Below, piece by piece: positions 63,211-64,000 of a stretch of DNA of 64,000 bases (position 1 is the first letter of the stretch; each line of letters starts with the position of its first letter). Under the pieces are notes generated by a model. It searched no databases and had not been told where the DNA came from. It saw only the letters and a list, made by a program, of their open reading frames with translations. The stretch lies in assembly GCF_000801105.2 (NCBI RefSeq), contig NC_079515.1, positions 26,435,407 to 26,499,406 of the forward strand. The letters are read 5' to 3'. Source of the stretch: Raphanus sativus. Lineage: Eukaryota > Streptophyta > Magnoliopsida > Brassicales > Brassicaceae. The translations under genes were made by a program, and so were the position numbers.

Positions 63211-64000
63211 GAAACCAAGTTAGATATGAAATTTTCAATTTTTAATACATTCTCACTCAAGCATTTTAGTTGATGCGAATCTTAATGATTTTTTTTAAAT
63301 GCTATTATTCAGTAGTTGTACAAAGAGAATTTTAAATAATTTCAATTCACTATTACAAATGTTAAAAATGTATGAAATAAAAGAGCTTATTGAAAAAATA
63401 GAATGCGAACACATTAAATTGTCTCGAGTGTAGTTAAAAACTTAGTGTGTGAACGCATTAAATGTTAAATAGGTAGTAACCCGCGCCTACCGCAGAATGA
63501 GATGAATAATTGTGTTATTTTGTAAGATATAAGAAAGTAGATCTGTTTAATTTGAATATTGGTTCGATGTTAGGTTTTGTGTTTTTTGGGTATTCAATCT
63601 CGGTTGTGCTCATTTTTTGGTGTTTAATACGTAAATAAATCTGTTTAGTCTAGATATCTATGCAAGAATATAAAGTATATAACCAAATACTACTTTTTGG
63701 TTTCTACAAAATACTTAAAATGAGAATTTGAAATTATCCAACATTATTTGTGCTGTAAGAACTTTCATATATGTTACACATGATATAATTTTTTTATAAA
63801 GATTTATAATCATAGATATTTTAATGTTCAAAATGAAAATTATCTTTATTTCAACAAACCTTTTAGTTGAGTTTAATAATTTAACTTTTATAACTTGTAA
63901 TTCTATATAATTAATATTTAATAGTTATTTTTACTACATTTATTTGTTCCCTTTACTCTAATATAGTTTAAGTAATAAAATAATTAGATTTGTAATTGAT
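63211..64000. other. Intergenic, AT-rich, window end
   Basis: No gene. TAGTAACCCGCGCCTACCGC at 63476 and the following ~100 bp resemble worn Helitron-type or GC-tipped ends and loosely echo 62221-62690, but no clean terminus was found. Confidence 0.4.

Overview
The window is nuclear DNA from a crucifer (Brassicaceae), most probably Brassica, Raphanus or a close relative. It has intron-containing plant genes with GT/AG splice sites and very AT-rich intergenic DNA. The mobile elements are of crucifer type: small Helitrons beginning TC...TATATTAAAG and ending CTAG, GC-tipped hAT-like MITEs and a Copia element. From memory, gene order and content match Arabidopsis thaliana chromosome 3 around At3g57940-At3g58070; those orthology labels are recall and were not searched.

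Layout, left to right. (1) 1-1449 (+): the 3' end of a NAT10/KRE33-type RNA cytidine acetyltransferase gene. (2) 1450-7800: gene-free, holding an ORF-less poly(A) retroposon (3096-4587) and a Helitron (5926-7103). (3) 7821-8351 (+): a DUF761 protein. (4) 10792-16606: an ENT-domain gene (+), converging on a SANT/Myb-like plus bromodomain gene (-), then an intronless OEP40-like plastid outer-envelope gene (-). (5) 20354-22331: a Helitron carrying a broken LYM2-like LysM gene piece, ending about 100 bp upstream of the TATA box of a VQ-motif gene (22522-23061, +). (6) 24046-24676: a hAT-like MITE; then a DnaJ gene (25400-26718, +). (7) 27238-33598: a Copia LTR element with nearly identical LTRs and a decayed interior. 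(8) 34564-35886 (+): an EAR-motif RING protein (MUSE1-like); tRNA-Ser(GCU) at 36368; a Helitron at 37255-38109; a SINAT2-type E3 ligase (39431-40749, +); an MTP8-type Mn transporter (41392-43257, -). (9) 43.4-51.3 kb: no protein gene. (10) 51358-52092 (-): GIS-type C2H2 zinc finger. (11) 52.6-64 kb: mobile-element territory, with a 4.2-kb TIR element holding a nested MITE, a MITE abutting a mini-Helitron, a second ORF-less retroposon, a Helitron 3' end, and a decayed PP7-like phosphatase exon.

The genes are ordinary monocistronic plant genes and do not form a pathway. The ENT and SANT-bromodomain genes are both chromatin-type and adjacent.

The most unusual structure is inside the Copia element, in what would be its RNA leader (minus strand). 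It is a run of at least seven short inverted-repeat units (32128-32596) with constant flanks, a constant 4-nt loop and stems that differ between units yet stay self-complementary. A second series of GCC-ATNN-GGC hairpins sits beside the gag start.
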